From assembly GCF_013181195.1 (NCBI RefSeq), contig NZ_SMZP01000010.1:186001-250000 (forward strand): a DNA stretch of 64,000 nt, in the 5' to 3' direction. Positions 35,579-44,757 of this stretch are shown here, piece by piece. Under the pieces are notes generated by a model that was given only the letters and a program-made list of their open reading frames with translations, was not told where the DNA came from and made no database searches. Origin of the DNA: Caulobacter sp. RHG1. Lineage in GTDB: Bacteria > Pseudomonadota > Alphaproteobacteria > Caulobacterales > Caulobacteraceae. Made by a program: the position numbers and the translations under genes. Position 1 is the stretch's first letter. Every line of letters starts with the position of its first letter.

Positions 35579-36576
35579 GGACGGACCAGGAAGCCGGGCA
35601 GCGGCGCTCGTTCCGGATAGGCGGCCGCCAGGCGATAGTCGAAGGCCGGGGCCGGATCGGGACGCGGCTCGGCCTTGGCCATGATCACGGCGGGCGCAAC
35701 AGGCTTCTGAACGACGGCCTCCACGATCCGAGGGCGTGGGACAAGCTCAGCACGGACAGGCGCAGGCTGGGCCATCACTGGCCGGACGGGCGCGCGCTCG
35801 ACCATCTGCAGGTCAGCTTGGCGCGGGGGCGGCGGCAAGACAGAGACAGGAGCAGCCTTCGTCGTCTGTACGGCGAAGTCGCGGCGCTGCACCGCCGCGG
35901 GCGGCGACCACCTGCGCAGACTGGCGGAGAACTGCGCGAGACAAGCCCGACCGGCCTTATCGAAGATCGCCTTCAGCAAGGCCGCCCTGTCATCCAGCAG
36001 CGCGTTACGGGTCGGCGCGCCCTCCGGCATGGGGCCTCCGTTCTTGTCGGAGTTCCACTTGCAGACCTCGGCCAGCGCGATCTCGCGGGTCTGGGTGTCG
36101 ACCACATTGAGCGCCGCCGAGTAGTAGACCCGATAGCGGCTCCAGGCGAGCGACTGCCACATGAAGCTGCGCGAAGCCGTGACCGTTCCCACGACATAAC
36201 GGGCAGGTCCGCCCTCGGCGGCGATCTCGCCGGCCTTCATGCGCTGCAAGTTCAGCGGACGATCATCGACCGCGGCGCCGCGCAGGTCGGCCAGTTCAAA
36301 AGCCAGGGCCCGGGCCATGGGCGCAGCAGGATCGGGCAGGTCATTGTCGGCGACGATCTGCTTGCCGTCCGACATGTCGATCAAGGCCCCGACGAGGCCG
36401 CCGACCAGCAGGTTGCGGCTGCTGGACGCCGCGGACAGACCGCTCGGGCGCAGGGCTCCGTAAGCGATGGTTTCGGGCCCCTCGACAGCGGCGGCCGGCG
36501 ATGCCCGCGGTCCCGCGCTCGCAACCCCGGCGATCGCCGCCATCGTCGTCGCCAGAATGACAATCCGCGCCGTCAC
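35575..36576 (-). CDS. hypothetical secreted protein with Pro-rich C-terminus
   Basis: A 333-residue protein from a GTG at 36576, which gives a proper signal peptide (TARIVILATTMAAIAGVASA) and has GGGGTGGG upstream. An ATG at 36612 would add 12 residues and lacks a ribosome site. The central part (about 60-215) is globular, with SFMWQSLAWSRYRVYYSAAL and ALAEVCKWNSDKNGGPM. From about 220 on it is rich in Pro, Ala and Val, like an extended linker. I do not recognise the family. Confidence 0.6.
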   Translation of the reverse strand: MTARIVILATTMAAIAGVASAGPRASPAAAVEGPETIAYGALRPSGLSAASSSRNLLVGGLVGALIDMSDGKQIVADNDLPDPAAPMARALAFELADLRGAAVDDRPLNLQRMKAGEIAAEGGPARYVVGTVTASRSFMWQSLAWSRYRVYYSAALNVVDTQTREIALAEVCKWNSDKNGGPMPEGAPTRNALLDDRAALLKAIFDKAGRACLAQFSASLRRWSPPAAVQRRDFAVQTTKAAPVSVLPPPPRQADLQMVERAPVRPVMAQPAPVRAELVPRPRIVEAVVQKPVAPAVIMAKAEPRPDPAPAFDYRLAAAYPERAPLPGFLVRP

Positions 36577-36687
36577 GTCCCACCCCCACCCCGGTTTCGT
36601 CAGGAGCCGCATAAGTCGCCGTGGAGTTGTGATAAAGCGCGCTCGCTTACCGGGAGGTTATTTAACCTTGTTCTGCGCTTGCCCCGC

Positions 36688-36702
36688 GAACAAAGCTGGA
36701 AC
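36688..36702. promoter_or_regulatory. LexA (SOS) box before mmcB
   Basis: GAAC-AAAGCTG-GAAC, which on the other strand is GTTC-N7-GTTC, the alphaproteobacterial LexA consensus. It ends 11 bp before the mmcB start codon, where bound LexA would block transcription. Confidence 0.8.
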
Positions 36703-36713
36703 ATGATAACGGC

Positions 36714-37169
36714 GTGGACGTCATCATCCAGCTCCAGAGCCGACCGGAAACGACCCTGACCGTCACGCGGGGAGCCGCGCGGCTGCTCGTCGACCTGGGC
36801 TATGCGCCGCTGGCCGAGGTGACGCTGCCCAACGGCCGACGCGCAGACTTGATGGCGCTCGGTCCCAAAGGGGATGTGCTGATCGTCGAAGTGAAGTCCG
36901 GGCTGGAAGATTTCCGCGTCGACCGGAAATGGGGCGAGTACGCGCCCTATTGCGACGCCTTCTACTTCGCCGTCGCGCCTAGTTTTCCGGAAGACGTCCT
37001 GCCGGACGAGCCGGGCCTGATCGTCGCCGACGGCTTTGGCGGCGCGGTCGTGCGGGAGGCCCCGGCGACGACGCTGGCGCCGGCCCGCCGCAAGGCCCTG
37101 ACCTTGGCGTTCGCCCGTCTCGCGGCCCTGCGGGCGGCGGGAGTGAATGCTGAGCGGCTGGCGCTCTGA
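36714..37169 (+). CDS. mmcB: MmcB family DNA repair protein
   Basis: A 151-residue protein of the MmcB family, first described as an SOS-induced DNA-repair protein in Caulobacter. The core looks like a PD-(D/E)xK nuclease: RRADLMALGPKGDVLIVEVKSG with the Asp and the ExK pair, followed by DFRVDRKWGEYAPYCDAFYF. Translation starts at a GTG (36714); an ATG at 36703 is in another frame. The perfect LexA box just upstream indicates damage-inducible expression. It lies alone between a divergent gene and a repeat. Confidence 0.92.
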   Translation: MDVIIQLQSRPETTLTVTRGAARLLVDLGYAPLAEVTLPNGRRADLMALGPKGDVLIVEVKSGLEDFRVDRKWGEYAPYCDAFYFAVAPSFPEDVLPDEPGLIVADGFGGAVVREAPATTLAPARRKALTLAFARLAALRAAGVNAERLAL

Positions 37170-37181
37170 GGGATCGAAACC

Positions 37182-37261
37182 CCGCCCTTCGACACGCTCA
37201 GGGAGAGGTTTCTACGCATCGGCTTGGAAGTCGCCCTCACCCCGAGCTTGTCGAAGGCGAG
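37182..37261. repeat. palindromic intergenic repeat
   Basis: CGCCCTTCGACACGCTCAGG near 37183 pairs, with a few mismatches, with CCCGAGCTTGTCGAAGGCG near 37241-37259. The halves are separated by AGAGGTTTCTACGCATCGG-type sequence. The unit lies between the convergent mmcB and DUF883-like genes. It belongs to a different sequence class from the repeats at 8899 and 10957. Confidence 0.65.
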
Positions 37262-37276
37262 GACGAGGCCGTTTCG

Positions 37277-37600
37277 CTAGTCCAGGTTCCGCGCGATCAG
37301 GAAGCCCACGCCAAGGCCGATCGCGAACGCGCCCAGCGCGACGCCGACCGGATGTTCCTCGGCGGCATGGTGGGCGACCTGGGCCTTGTCGCGGGTCCAG
37401 GCGGCGCCGACCTTGGCCTTCTCCGAAGCGAAGGTGCGGGTCTGCTGGGCCACTTCGGTGGCGGTGTCGCGGGCCGATTTCACGGCCTTGCTGACCGCTT
37501 CCTTGGCCTGCTTGGTCTTTTCGGCGGTCGAGGTCTTCGCACCGTCCAGCGCGGCGGCTGCTGACGAGGTGTCGGGAGTGAAGCTGCTGATGTCAGTCAT
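37277..37600 (-). CDS. DUF883/ElaB-like membrane-anchored protein
   Basis: A 107-residue protein with an N-terminal polar region and a long amphipathic helix (about 20-75, KAVKSARDTATEVAQQTRTF). It ends in a glycine-rich membrane helix (VGVALGAFAIGLGVGFLIA) and a short tail RNLD. This is the layout of the ElaB/YqjD/DUF883 proteins, which bind the inner membrane and in E. coli associate with ribosomes in stationary phase. The function here is by analogy only. Confidence 0.75.
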   Translation of the reverse strand: MTDISSFTPDTSSAAAALDGAKTSTAEKTKQAKEAVSKAVKSARDTATEVAQQTRTFASEKAKVGAAWTRDKAQVAHHAAEEHPVGVALGAFAIGLGVGFLIARNLD

Positions 37601-37648
37601 TGGGGGAGGCTCCTAGGCTTGACCGGATACCAACACCCAAGGAGCGGT

Positions 37649-39547
37649 TTAGTTCTCCCGCACGACCTTCAAAACCGCTTCGCCGTAACGGTCCAGCTTG
37701 CCTTGACCCACGCCGCCGGACTTGCCCAGAGCCGCCAGACTGGCCGGACGGGCCGCGGCGATCTCGGCCAGGGTGGCGTCGTGGAAGATGATATAGGGCG
37801 GCACATGCTGGGCCTGGGCCGCCTCCCGGCGCCAGGCGCGCAGGGCTTCGAACAGAACCTGGTTCTCGGCCGGGATGGCCAGGGCCTTGCCCTCGCGGCG
37901 CTTGCGCGCGCCGGTGGCGCGGCCGGTCTCGGGCGCCTCGGCCATCTGGCGCAGGGCCACGCGACGCTCGCCGCGATAGACCTGACGCACGCCCTCGACG
38001 TCGCCCAGGCCGATCAGCGGCCGACCGTCATTGGGGTCCTCGCGCAGCAGCCCCTCGAAGATCAGGGTGTCGAACAGGTCGCGCCACACCGGCTGGCTGA
38101 ACTCGCGGCCGATGCCGAAGGTCGGCAGCTGGGCCTCCTGCGGCGTGACGTCCTTGGTCTTGCCCAAGAGGTGGTCGATCAGCCGCCCGCGCCCGAACCG
38201 GCCGCCCATGCGGTGCACGGCCGAGAGGGCCTTTTGCGCGGCCTCGGTGGCGTCGATCCCGGTCGGCGGCGCGACGCAGACGTCGCAGACGCCGCAGCGA
38301 GCCACCCCCTCCTCGCCGAAATAGCGGCGGACGGCGGCGGCGCGGCAGGTGACGCCTTCCAGCATCGAATAGAACTGACGCAGCTTGCGGCTCTGGGCCT
38401 GCTTGACCTCGTCGGGCGCCTCGCGGGTCTCGATCCGGCGACCGGCCCAGGCCATGTCGGCCGAGCCGTACAGAGTGATGCCCTCGGCCGGCTGGCCGTC
38501 GCGGCCAGCGCGGCCGACCTCCTGCCAATAGGCCTCGATGGCGGCCGGCGGGTCGGCATGGATCACGAAGCGGACGTCGGGCTTGTCGACGCCCATGCCG
38601 AAGGCGATCGTCGCCACCATCACCGCGGCGTCGGCCTCGAGAAAGTCCTCAAGCCGCTTGGCGCGGACGGCCTTGTCCAGGCCGGCGTGATAGGCCAGCG
38701 CGGGGATACCTTCGGCGTTCAGTTTCTCGGCCAGCTTCTCGGTCGAGTCGCGGCTGCCGGCATAGACGACGCCGGCCCGGCCGGGGCGCTCCAGAACGAG
38801 CTCGACGACGCGGTCGTGGCCCTTGCCGCGCTTGCGTTCGGCAGACAGGGCCAGTTCCGGACGGGCGAAGCTGTCGACGAACTCGGCCGCGCCCTGCAGG
38901 CGCAGTTCGGCGCGGATATCGTCGCGGGTGCGGGCGTCGGCGGTGGCGGTGACGGCCAGGCGCGGCACGTCGGGGAACAGCTCGGCCAGCCGTCCCATCA
39001 TCCGGTACTCGGGCCGGAAGTCGTGGCCCCACTGGCTGACGCAGTGGGCTTCGTCGACGGCGATCAAGGCCAGCGGCGTGCGGGCCAGGCGATCCAGCAT
39101 CCACGGCTGCATCAGGCCTTCGGGCGACAGGTACAGCATGTCGACCTCGCCGGCGTCGATGCGCCGCCAGATGTCGCCGCGCTCGTCCAGCGAGATGGCG
39201 CTGTCCATCCGCTCGGCCGCCACGCCCGCCTGGCGCAGGCCTTGGACCTGGTCGGCCATCAGGGCGATCAGCGGCGAGATCACCAGGCCCACGCCCGGCC
39301 GGATCAGCGACGGGATCTGGTAGCACAGCGACTTGCCGCCGCCGGTGGGCAGCACGGCCATGGCGCTGTGGCCGGCCAGGATTTCATTGATCACCCCGGC
39401 CTGCATGCCCCGGAAATCGGCATGGCCGAACGTACGCCGCAGGACGTCGCGGGCGTGGTCGAGAGCGGGGGATTCGGGAGGAACGTACACGGCGGCTCTT
39501 TTGGCAGCCGAACGCGTCTCGGCCAAGGGCGTCATCGTGCTCGCCAT
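37649..39547 (-). CDS. recQ: ATP-dependent DNA helicase RecQ
   Basis: 3'-5' helicase of recombination and replication restart, 632 residues. It has Walker A LPTGGGKSLCYQIPSL, the DEAH box IAVDEAHCVSQWGHDFRPEY, and motif VI EVGRAGRDGQPAEG. The RQC zinc site has four cysteines (TCRAAAVRRYFGEEGVARCG, VCDVC). A C-terminal HRDC domain (about 550-632) starts at LFEALRAWRREAAQ. All parts are present. It is divergent from the penicillin-binding protein gene. Confidence 0.96.
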   Translation of the reverse strand: MASTMTPLAETRSAAKRAAVYVPPESPALDHARDVLRRTFGHADFRGMQAGVINEILAGHSAMAVLPTGGGKSLCYQIPSLIRPGVGLVISPLIALMADQVQGLRQAGVAAERMDSAISLDERGDIWRRIDAGEVDMLYLSPEGLMQPWMLDRLARTPLALIAVDEAHCVSQWGHDFRPEYRMMGRLAELFPDVPRLAVTATADARTRDDIRAELRLQGAAEFVDSFARPELALSAERKRGKGHDRVVELVLERPGRAGVVYAGSRDSTEKLAEKLNAEGIPALAYHAGLDKAVRAKRLEDFLEADAAVMVATIAFGMGVDKPDVRFVIHADPPAAIEAYWQEVGRAGRDGQPAEGITLYGSADMAWAGRRIETREAPDEVKQAQSRKLRQFYSMLEGVTCRAAAVRRYFGEEGVARCGVCDVCVAPPTGIDATEAAQKALSAVHRMGGRFGRGRLIDHLLGKTKDVTPQEAQLPTFGIGREFSQPVWRDLFDTLIFEGLLREDPNDGRPLIGLGDVEGVRQVYRGERRVALRQMAEAPETGRATGARKRREGKALAIPAENQVLFEALRAWRREAAQAQHVPPYIIFHDATLAEIAAARPASLAALGKSGGVGQGKLDRYGEAVLKVVREN

Positions 39548-39634
39548 TTCCGAAGTTCAATTCCAGGTAGTACAATGGCGCCGGATCCGAAGCGTCACAA
39601 GAGCGCCTTAAGCTTCGTTCACCTCTCGTCAATC

Positions 39635-39663
39635 TTGTCGCGCGTTGTGTGGGCTTGGGATAA
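39635..39663 (+). promoter_or_regulatory. putative sigma-70-type promoter of the PBP gene
   Basis: TTGTCG (39635-39640), 17 bp, GGATAA (39658-39663), about 55 bp before the PBP start codon. The -35 box is good and the -10 box fair. Confidence 0.4.
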
Positions 39664-39718
39664 ACGAGACACGCTCTTCACCGGCGCGCGCCGGGGTGTG
39701 TAGGAATACAGGACGACC

Positions 39719-41683
39719 ATGGCGAACGGACCCTTCGGCGGGAACAAGGCGGCTCGGCCGCAACGCACCCCGCTCCAGGCCCTGGTCTATTGGGGCACCG
39801 TTCTGGGCGTCTGGGGCCTGATCTTCGTCGTCGCCTTCTTCGCGGTGTTCGCCAGCGACCTGCCCGACACCTCCAAGCTTTACGACGTCAAGCGCCAGCC
39901 CTCGATCAACTATCTGGACCGCTCGGGCGCCCTGCTGGCCGTGCGCGGCAGCCAATATGCGCCGCCGGTCGACATCGACGCCCTGCCGAAATACGTGCCG
40001 GCCGCCTTCGTGGCGATCGAGGACCGCCAGTTCTATCATCACTTCGGCTTCAACCCTTGGGGCATCATCCGCTCGCTGGCCTGGAACATGACCCATGACG
40101 GCGGGCCCCAGCGCGGCGGCTCGACCATCACCCAGCAGCTGGCCCGCAACCTGTTCCTGAGCCCGGCCCAGAACTACCGCCGCAAGGCCCAGGAGCTGAT
40201 CCTGGCCGTCTGGCTGGAGCTGAAGTTCTCCAAGAACCAGATCCTGGCCCTCTACATGAACCGGGTCTATTTCGGGGCCGGCGCCTACGGCATTGAGGCC
40301 GCCTCGCAGCGCTATTTCAACAAGCCCGCCAAGGAGCTGACCATCGGCGAGGCCGCCCTGCTGGCCGGCATGATGAAGGGCCCGGCCCGCTATTCGCCGG
40401 TCTCGGCCAAGGAGCGCGCCGCCCGTCGCGCCACCATCGTTCTGGACGAGATGGTGCGCATCAAGGCCATCACGCCCGAGCAGCGCGACGAGGCGTTCAA
40501 GACGCCGGTGCAGGTCTCGGCCACCCTGGCCAACCAGCGCGCCCAGTACTTCACCGACTATATCGACGCCCAGGTCCGCTCGCTGGTCGGCGAACCGACC
40601 GAGGACCTGGTGGTCGAGACCACCATGGACCTGCCGATCCAGGCCTCGGCCGAGCGCGCCGTGAAGCTGGGCGTGGACGGCCACGGCGAACAGGGCGTGC
40701 AGCAGGCGGCCCTGGTGGCCATCGACGGCGAAGGCCGCATCCGCGCTTACGTGGGCGGCGCCGACTATGCCGACAGCCAGTTCGACCGCGCCACCACCGC
40801 CCGTCGCCAAGCTGGCTCGGCCTTCAAGCCGTTCGTCTATCTGACCGCCATGGAACAGGGCCGCACGCCGGCGGTCATGGTCGTCGACGAGCCGGTGAAG
40901 ATCGGCAACTGGGAGCCGCGCAACTACACCAACAAGTTCCTGGGTCCGATGACCCTGCAGACGGCCTTGGCTCAGTCGATCAACACGGTCGCCGCCCGCC
41001 TGGCTTCGGAAGTCGGCACCAGCAACGTCGCCGCCACCGCGAAGCGCCTGGGCATCACCAGTAAGATCCAGCTGGACCCGTCGATGGCGCTCGGCGCGGT
41101 CGAGGTCAGCCCCATGGAGATGGCCCAGGCCTACGCCCCGTTCTCGAACGGCGGCTTCCTGGCCAAGGGCTACGGCATCGAGCGCATCCGCACCGCCAGC
41201 GGCAAGGTCCTGTACGATCACAGCGTCGACCGCCAAGCCCGCGCCGCGGTGATCGGCTCGCCGGCCCTGCAGTACATGAACCAGATGATGCGCCAGGTCG
41301 TGGCCTCGGGCACCGGCGCGCGCGCCAAGGTCGCCGGCTACGACGTGGCCGGCAAGACCGGCACCACCAGCGACTACAAGGACGCCTGGTTCGTCGGCTA
41401 CACCGGCGGCTTCGTGGCCGCCGTCTGGACCGGCAAGGACGACAACACGCCGATGAAGCGGGTGACCGGCGGCGGCGCGCCCGCCGAGATCTGGCGCACC
41501 TTCATGGCCGCGGCCCTGCCCCGCCTGAAGGCCACCCCGATCCCCGGCGGCGTGGTTGAACCTCCGCCCGTGGCGACCGAGGACCCGATCGGCGACCTGA
41601 TCAACCCGGCTCCCACGCCCGAAGGCCCGGCCGCAGAAACCCCAGCCGGCGCGACGCCGCCGGTGGATCAGCTGCCTTACTAA
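39719..41683 (+). CDS. class A penicillin-binding protein (PBP1A-type)
   Basis: Bifunctional peptidoglycan synthase, 654 residues: cytoplasmic tail, one membrane helix (about 22-44), a GT51 glycosyltransferase and a transpeptidase. GT motifs are FVAIEDRQFYHHFG, RGGSTITQQLARNLFL and LALYMNRVYFGAGAYG. The transpeptidase has the nucleophile in GSAFKPFVYLT (SxxK), SIN (AQSINTVAARLA) and KTGT (AGKTGTTSDYKDAW). The C-terminal 50 residues are Pro/Ala-rich and disordered. Caulobacter has several class A PBPs; which paralogue this is cannot be told by eye. Confidence 0.95.
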   Translation: MANGPFGGNKAARPQRTPLQALVYWGTVLGVWGLIFVVAFFAVFASDLPDTSKLYDVKRQPSINYLDRSGALLAVRGSQYAPPVDIDALPKYVPAAFVAIEDRQFYHHFGFNPWGIIRSLAWNMTHDGGPQRGGSTITQQLARNLFLSPAQNYRRKAQELILAVWLELKFSKNQILALYMNRVYFGAGAYGIEAASQRYFNKPAKELTIGEAALLAGMMKGPARYSPVSAKERAARRATIVLDEMVRIKAITPEQRDEAFKTPVQVSATLANQRAQYFTDYIDAQVRSLVGEPTEDLVVETTMDLPIQASAERAVKLGVDGHGEQGVQQAALVAIDGEGRIRAYVGGADYADSQFDRATTARRQAGSAFKPFVYLTAMEQGRTPAVMVVDEPVKIGNWEPRNYTNKFLGPMTLQTALAQSINTVAARLASEVGTSNVAATAKRLGITSKIQLDPSMALGAVEVSPMEMAQAYAPFSNGGFLAKGYGIERIRTASGKVLYDHSVDRQARAAVIGSPALQYMNQMMRQVVASGTGARAKVAGYDVAGKTGTTSDYKDAWFVGYTGGFVAAVWTGKDDNTPMKRVTGGGAPAEIWRTFMAAALPRLKATPIPGGVVEPPPVATEDPIGDLINPAPTPEGPAAETPAGATPPVDQLPY

Positions 41684-41686
41684 GGA

Positions 41687-42406
41687 CTAGGCCCCGATCG
41701 CGTGCAGCTCGGCCGCGTGCGCCCGCAGCCAGGCGCGGTGCGGGGTCGGGTCGCCGGCCAGCTCTTCGCACAGCGCCCAGAAGCGCGGACCGTGATTGGC
41801 CTCGATCAGGTGGGCGCATTCGTGGGCGACGACATAGTCGGCCACCGCCGCGGGGGCCAGGATCAGCCGCCAGCTGTAGCGGATCGCCGCCGGCGTTCGC
41901 GGCGTCGCCGGCCGGCATGAGCCCCAGCGCGCCTTGGGATCGGCCACCGCCACCGACGGCATCGGCCGGTTCAGGGCCGCGGCGTGGACGGCGGTCCGTT
42001 CGGTCAGCACGGCCAGCGCCTCGCGCTTGGCCAGGCGGATGACCTTCAGCCCCCAGTTGGCGTCGTGGGGCGCGACGATGCGCTCGCCGTCGATGCGGGC
42101 GCGGCCGGGAGCGGCCTCCAAGCGATAGGGAATGTCGTTGAGGCGCAGGATCCCGCCGGGGGCGAGGCTCATCCGCTCGGGCAGGGCCGCCAGCTGCTTG
42201 GCGATCCAGCCGGACTTCTCCTGGGCGAAGGCGACGGCCTCGTTCAGGCGCTTGGGATTTGGCGCGAGGGCGACGATCTCGGAATTGGCCCGGTCGACGC
42301 GCAACGAAATCCGCCGCGCCCGGCCATCCACCCGCAGGCGGACGGGCCAGCCGCCGATCTCCAGTCGATCACCATCCGAGAAGCGTGGGGCCTTGAGCGC
42401 AAACAT
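41687..42406 (-). CDS. SprT/YgjP-type zinc metalloprotease
   Basis: A 239-residue protein of the COG1451 (YgjP) metallopeptidase family. The zinc site HECAHLIEANHGPRFWALCEEL holds HExxH plus a downstream His. It is preceded by RWGSCRPATPRTPAAIRYSW, a family signature. The N-terminal part is a beta domain (VRLRVDGRARRISLRVDRA). It has no signal peptide, so it is cytosolic. The substrate is unknown. It is convergent with the PBP gene, 3 bp apart. Confidence 0.88.
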   Translation of the reverse strand: MFALKAPRFSDGDRLEIGGWPVRLRVDGRARRISLRVDRANSEIVALAPNPKRLNEAVAFAQEKSGWIAKQLAALPERMSLAPGGILRLNDIPYRLEAAPGRARIDGERIVAPHDANWGLKVIRLAKREALAVLTERTAVHAAALNRPMPSVAVADPKARWGSCRPATPRTPAAIRYSWRLILAPAAVADYVVAHECAHLIEANHGPRFWALCEELAGDPTPHRAWLRAHAAELHAIGA

Positions 42407-42456
42407 CTGGCGCTAAGATCGTGTGCGCCGCCGTCCGCTGCAAGCCGGACGTAACG

Positions 42457-43719
42457 TTACGCTTCTTCCTCGAAGTGCGGATCGCACTTCCTGATAAACT
42501 TGCGCACGCGCGGATAGATCTCTTCGCGGAAGCGGCGACCGTTGAACACACCGTAGTGGCCGACGCTGGGCTGGACATAGTCGAGCTTCAGGTCGTCGGG
42601 AATGTTGGCGCACAGGGTGTGGGCGGCCTGGGTCTGGCCGATGCCGGAGATGTCGTCGTTCTCGCCCTCGACCGTCATCAGGCCGATGTCGGTGATCGCC
42701 TCGGGCTTCACCCGCGTCCCGCGATGCGTCAGCTCGCCCTTGGGCAGCAGGTACTGCTGGAAGACGATGTCGATGGTCTGGAGATAGAACTCCTCGGTCA
42801 GGTCCAGGACCGACAGATATTCGTCGTAGAACTCCAGGTGCTTGTCGGCGCTGTCGCCGTCGCCCTTCACCAGATCGTTGAAGTAGCGGCGGTGGGCTTC
42901 CTGGTGGCGCTCGGCGTTCATGCTCATGAAGCTGGCCAGCTGGACGAAGCCCGGATAGACGCGCCGGCCCGCGCCCGGATAGGGCGGCGGCACGGTGTAG
43001 ATCATGTTCGACTGGAACCAGGTGAACGGCTTTTCCTCGGCCAGCTGGTTGGTCACGGTCGGCGACAGGCGCGCATCGATCGGCGAGCCCATGAAGGTCA
43101 TGCTGGCCGGACGCGAAGGATGGTTCTGCTCGGCCATCAGGGCGGCGGCGGCCAGAACCGGCGGACCGGGCTGGCAGACGGCCACGACATTGGGACGCGG
43201 GCCCAGCACCGACAGCATCTGGATGATGTGGTCGATATAGTCGTGGAAGTCGAAGCGGCCTTCCAGCACCGAGACGTTGCGGGCGTTGACCCAGTCGACG
43301 ATGAACACCGCGTGGTCGGGCAGGAACGCCTCGACCGTGCCGCGCAGCAGGGTGGCGTAGTGGCCCGAAAGCGGCGCGACGATCAGCACCGCCGGATCCA
43401 GCGAGAACTTCCCCGCCCGGCGCATGTCGGCCATGTCGCGGTCGAACTGCACGAGACGCGCCCACGGGCTTTCCCAGACCACGTTCTGGCGCACGCGCAC
43501 ATCGACCTGACCGATCTTGACCGTGTCGATGTTCCAGCGCGGCTTGCCGTAGCGGCGGGTGATGTTGGCGAAGAGATCCGCGCCCGCGTGCATGCGCCGG
43601 CCGACGGCCGAGTCTGCGGCCGGATTCAGCGGCGATCCCCAGAAGTCCCGGGCCGCCAGCGCCGCCAGGCGCATCGGAGTGGAGGCGTAATAAGCCGCCT
43701 CATGGAGAGCGTAAAGCAT
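42457..43719 (-). CDS. phaZ: intracellular polyhydroxyalkanoate depolymerase
   Basis: Degrades stored PHB/PHA granules to hydroxy acids. The 420 residues match the intracellular PhaZ1 family, in which a cysteine acts as nucleophile: VVAVCQPGPPVLAAAALM gives Cys182. Asp and His partners fall in EGENDDISGIGQTQAAH and PSVGHYGVFNG. I start at the ATG 43719 (MLYALHEAAYY); an ATG at 43740 would lie inside the upstream inverted repeat. No synthase gene is in the window. Confidence 0.92.
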   Translation of the reverse strand: MLYALHEAAYYASTPMRLAALAARDFWGSPLNPAADSAVGRRMHAGADLFANITRRYGKPRWNIDTVKIGQVDVRVRQNVVWESPWARLVQFDRDMADMRRAGKFSLDPAVLIVAPLSGHYATLLRGTVEAFLPDHAVFIVDWVNARNVSVLEGRFDFHDYIDHIIQMLSVLGPRPNVVAVCQPGPPVLAAAALMAEQNHPSRPASMTFMGSPIDARLSPTVTNQLAEEKPFTWFQSNMIYTVPPPYPGAGRRVYPGFVQLASFMSMNAERHQEAHRRYFNDLVKGDGDSADKHLEFYDEYLSVLDLTEEFYLQTIDIVFQQYLLPKGELTHRGTRVKPEAITDIGLMTVEGENDDISGIGQTQAAHTLCANIPDDLKLDYVQPSVGHYGVFNGRRFREEIYPRVRKFIRKCDPHFEEEA

Positions 43720-43731
43720 GGCGCACCCGCG

Positions 43732-43748
43732 ATGTTGCAACGCAACAT
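43732..43748. promoter_or_regulatory. inverted repeat upstream of phaZ (ATGTTGC-N3-GCAACAT)
   Basis: A perfect 7-bp inverted repeat with a three-base spacer, 13 bp before the phaZ ATG. The TGC-N3-GCA core resembles the sites bound by PhaR, the PHA-responsive repressor of alphaproteobacteria. Assignment to PhaR is inference. Confidence 0.5.
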
Positions 43749-43888
43749 AACACGCTGAACCCTAAGAAAGTCCACCCTTTCCTGACTTTTTGCGCCGCGT
43801 CATGGCGCCGCTTGCGCGGGGAGGTGGAAACAGGATCGGCGCTCGCGGCTGGGAGGCGGCGCATCCGCTTCCCAGCCGCCGGCCTGGA

Positions 43889-44707
43889 CTAGATCTGGTT
43901 GTCCCAGGCCTTCAGTTGGTGATCCTTGAGCATGTCCTCGATCACCTGCGGCACGACGTTGCGGAACTTGCCGGTGTCGGCCGGGACGATGTCGATCATC
44001 CGGTCGATCATCTCCTGGGCGTCCATCTTGCCCTCGGGCGTGGCGAAGAAGTCGTCGAAGCCCTTGCGCAGGTCGGCCCGCTTGGTGAAGTTCCGGCCGT
44101 CATCCATCCAGCGGAACGGGTTGTCGGCCATCGTCTCGTTGTAGCCGGTGTAGTAGGCGCCCGGATTGATCGTCTGGATCTTGATCCCGTAGGCCGCCAG
44201 CTCCTGCTGCATGGCTTCGGCCACCGATTCCAGGGCGTGCTTGGTCGAGACGTAGGTCCCCCAGTTGGCCGGGGTGAACAGCCCGCCCATCGACGAGGTG
44301 AAGACCACCTTCTTGCCCTGGCTGGAGCCTTCGCGGACCCACTTCTGCACAACGCCCTGGGTCAGGGTCAGCGGCAGGAAGACGTTGATCTCGAAGTTCT
44401 TGCGGACCAGGTCGACGGGGATCTCCCAGACCGGTCCGGCCTCGCCCATGCCGGCGTTGTTCCACAGGATGTCGAAGTCCAGGCCCATGGCCTGCTGGAT
44501 GTCGTAGGGGTCGGTCAGGTCCAGGCGATAGACGGTGATCTTGTCGGCAAGACCCAGGGCGGCGACCTCCTCGCGCAGGGCGGTGACCTGGGATGAGACC
44601 TGCACGGTGGCGATGACGTTGTGGCCGTTCTTGGCCATGCCGATCGCGGCGCCCTTGCCGAAGCCGCCGGCCGCGCCGGTGATCAGGATGGTTTTCTGGG
44701 TGGTCAT
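43889..44707 (-). CDS. SDR family oxidoreductase
   Basis: A 272-residue short-chain dehydrogenase. It has the cofactor loop TGAAGGFGKGAA, NNAG (LWNNAGMGEAG), the catalytic Ser in VFTSSMGGLFTP and the YVSTK catalytic pair in GTYVSTKHALESV. The residue pattern after strand 2 does not settle NAD or NADP. It is followed upstream by the HbpS/GlcG-like gene and transcribed away from the LysR regulator, which probably controls both. Confidence 0.9.
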   Translation of the reverse strand: MTTQKTILITGAAGGFGKGAAIGMAKNGHNVIATVQVSSQVTALREEVAALGLADKITVYRLDLTDPYDIQQAMGLDFDILWNNAGMGEAGPVWEIPVDLVRKNFEINVFLPLTLTQGVVQKWVREGSSQGKKVVFTSSMGGLFTPANWGTYVSTKHALESVAEAMQQELAAYGIKIQTINPGAYYTGYNETMADNPFRWMDDGRNFTKRADLRKGFDDFFATPEGKMDAQEMIDRMIDIVPADTGKFRNVVPQVIEDMLKDHQLKAWDNQI

Positions 44708-44757
44708 GGTCGTGTTCCTTCTGGATTGGGTTTGACGTTCAGGGGTGGGGAAAGAGG

